64,000 nucleotides of DNA from Hoeflea algicola. Lineage in GTDB: Bacteria > Pseudomonadota > Alphaproteobacteria > Rhizobiales > Rhizobiaceae. A program made the position numbers and the translations under genes. Below the pieces are notes generated by a model. The model did no database searches and had not been told where the DNA came from. It saw only the letters and a list, made by a program, of their open reading frames with translations. This document shows, piece by piece, positions 62,569 through 64,000 of the stretch. The DNA is taken from positions 3,704,501 to 3,768,500 of the forward strand of contig NZ_JAOVZR010000001.1 in NCBI RefSeq assembly GCF_026619415.1, given 5' to 3'. Position 1 is the first letter of the stretch; each line of letters starts with the position of its first letter.

Positions 62569-64000
62569 ATGGATATGACCACTACACCGACGTTCTCGAC
62601 GAAGCTGCTCATCAATGGCGAGCTGGTTGACGGGGCAGGCGCAACTGAACAGGTTCTGAACCCGGCAACAGGCGCAACCCTCATCACCGTCAAGGAAGCC
62701 AATAGCGAGCAGGTGAACGCAGCCGTTGCGGCGGCGCGCGAGGCGTTCCGGTCCTGGTCCCTCACCACGCCGCGCCAACGCTCTGAACTCCTGCTGGAAG
62801 TCGTGGATCACCTCAGGAAGAACATCGAGGTCTATGCTCGCCTTGAATCGCTCAACTGCGGCAAGCCGTACTCGGGCATGCTGAACGGCGAAATGCCGGC
62901 CATCATCGATGCGATCCGCTTCTTTGCCGGTGCCTGTCGTGTTCTTAGCGGCAGTGCGGCGGGCGAGTACGTGCAGGACCATACGTCAATTATTCGCCGC
63001 GATCCCGTCGGCGTCGTTGGCTCGGTTGCGCCATGGAATTTCCCGCTGATGATGGCCGCGTGGAAGGTTTTCGCGCCGATTTCGGTCGGTAATACGGTTG
63101 TCGTGAAGCCCAGCGAGCAAACCCCACTCACATTGCTCCGGCTGTGCGAGTTCCTGGCGGAACTGCTGCCGCGAGGCGTCGTCAACGTGATCACCGGCCG
63201 CGGGGAGTCGGTCGGCTCCGCCCTCGTTTCTCATCCCGGCGTGGCCATGGTCTCGCTGACCGGAGACATCACCACCGGACAGAAAGTCCTTCAGTCGGCG
63301 GTCACCACGCTGAAGCGCACCCATCTGGAACTCGGCGGCAAGGCGCCTGTCATCATTTTCAACGACGCGGATCTCGACGCCGCCGTGGAGACCGTGCGCA
63401 CGGCCGGCTTCGAGAATGCTGGCCAGGACTGCTGTGCGGCGTGTCTCGTCTACGCACAATCGGGCGTCTACGACAAAGTCGTCGAAAAGCTCAATGCTGC
63501 AATCGCCACCATTCGCAGCGGTGCCCCGGAAGCCGACGATACGGAACTGGGTCCGCTTATCAGCCAGCGGCAACGCGACAGGGTCGAAAGCTTCATCCAG
63601 CGTGCCGGCACGTCGGAGCACATCGAGATTCTGACCGGAGGAAAGCCAGCGGCTGGCGATGGTTTCTACTATGAGCCCACCCTCGTGGTCGGCGCCAACA
63701 CCCAGGACGAAATCATCCGCCGGGAGGTGTTCGGACCAGTGGTGGCCGTTTCTCGCTTTGAGACTGCCGAAGAGGTTGTCGACTGGGCAAATGACAGCAA
63801 CTATGGGCTTGCCTCCTCCGTTTGGTCATCCAACACATCGACGGCGCTCAAAGTGGCGGCGCGATTGCGCTATGGCACTGTTTGGGTGAACCAGCACTTC
63901 ACGCTCATCAGCGAGATGCCCCACGGCGGCCTGCGTCACTCCGGCTACGGCAAGGATCAATCGATCTACAGCCTCGAGGACTACACCTCCATTCGTCACG
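62569..64000 (+). CDS. Aldehyde dehydrogenase, aminobutyraldehyde/betaine-aldehyde type (3' end off window)
   Basis: 477 codons are visible from ATG 62569 (MDMTTTPTFSTKLLINGELV) with no stop before the end. The protein is nearly complete. Cofactor region: GVVGSVAPWNFPLMMAAWKV. Catalytic Glu lies in RTHLELGGKAPVIIFNDADL, catalytic Cys in FENAGQDCCAACLVYAQSG. GPVVAVSRFETAEEVVDWAN and GGLRHSGYGKDQSIYSLEDY near the end match 4-aminobutyraldehyde dehydrogenases. It starts about 150 bases after the LysR gene on the same strand. Confidence 0.9.
   Translation, partial: MDMTTTPTFSTKLLINGELVDGAGATEQVLNPATGATLITVKEANSEQVNAAVAAAREAFRSWSLTTPRQRSELLLEVVDHLRKNIEVYARLESLNCGKPYSGMLNGEMPAIIDAIRFFAGACRVLSGSAAGEYVQDHTSIIRRDPVGVVGSVAPWNFPLMMAAWKVFAPISVGNTVVVKPSEQTPLTLLRLCEFLAELLPRGVVNVITGRGESVGSALVSHPGVAMVSLTGDITTGQKVLQSAVTTLKRTHLELGGKAPVIIFNDADLDAAVETVRTAGFENAGQDCCAACLVYAQSGVYDKVVEKLNAAIATIRSGAPEADDTELGPLISQRQRDRVESFIQRAGTSEHIEILTGGKPAAGDGFYYEPTLVVGANTQDEIIRREVFGPVVAVSRFETAEEVVDWANDSNYGLASSVWSSNTSTALKVAARLRYGTVWVNQHFTLISEMPHGGLRHSGYGKDQSIYSLEDYTSIRH

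Noticed and set aside
55838..64000. Search by eye for a second copy of the tRNA-Arg 3' end as right attachment site
   Set aside because: No match longer than a few bases was seen; large serine recombinases need only a very short common core, so absence is not informative.
1..64000. CRISPR arrays and rRNA genes
   Set aside because: No regularly spaced direct repeats and no rRNA-like sequence were seen; the only tandem repeat is inside the EF-hand gene.

Overview
The window reads as the chromosome of an alphaproteobacterium of the Hyphomicrobiales (Rhizobiales), most like a Rhizobiaceae/Hoeflea-type genome. The evidence is gene content and order: lptC-lptA-lptB-rpoN-hpf-ptsN, sppA-ihfB, def-fmt-truA, dapD-dapE, and rpmH-rnpA-yidC-engB followed further on by argB. 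A ROSE-type RNA thermometer before an hsp20 gene and a chemoreceptor ending in WEEF also fit rhizobia. The genus is an inference.

Layout. 1-4766: end of a methyltransferase gene, a CoxG-like gene, then an A/T-richer islet of three exported-protein genes. The last of these has been cut by a complete IS66-family element (16-bp perfect terminal repeats, 8-bp target duplication), and its original C-terminus can be rebuilt exactly. 4931-12938: lapA-like gene, ihfB, sppA, the LPS-export genes lptC/A/B, rpoN, hpf, ptsN, a DUF1150 gene and hsp20. 13200-32285: housekeeping and metabolic genes (nucleoside hydrolase, ribokinase, rmuC, def-fmt-truA, chemoreceptor plus cheW, dapE/dapD cluster, LOG-family gene, an EF-hand protein with His-rich tandem repeats, a nucleotidase, a DMT transporter, a lipoprotein hydrolase, argB). 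32525-35156: an ECF sigma/anti-sigma/fasciclin/msrB block lying between argB and engB. 35189-38325: engB, yidC, rnpA, rpmH. 38641-43443: DUF547 protein, TVP38 protein, a MerA-like flavoprotein and a histidine kinase.

43777-about 55.8 kb: a mobilisable integrated element at the 3' end of tRNA-Arg(ACG). It has a large serine recombinase whose reading frame ends inside the tRNA, a cysteine-peptidase-like protein, a MobF relaxase-helicase, a VirD4-type coupling protein, a ParA-like ATPase, a solitary C5-cytosine methyltransferase and unknown proteins. No mating-pair-formation genes are seen. Three of its operons share an 18-bp upstream motif and each has a hairpin over or beside the ribosome binding site. 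I find this the most interesting and possibly undescribed signal in the window.

56142-64000: a catabolic cluster on the minus strand (GMC oxidoreductase, SDR, a frameshifted tartrate-dehydrogenase-like gene, succinate-semialdehyde-type dehydrogenase). A LysR regulator and a second aldehyde dehydrogenase, which runs off the end, lie divergently. No rRNA or CRISPR array was seen. All identifications come from reading the sequence; no database search was run.
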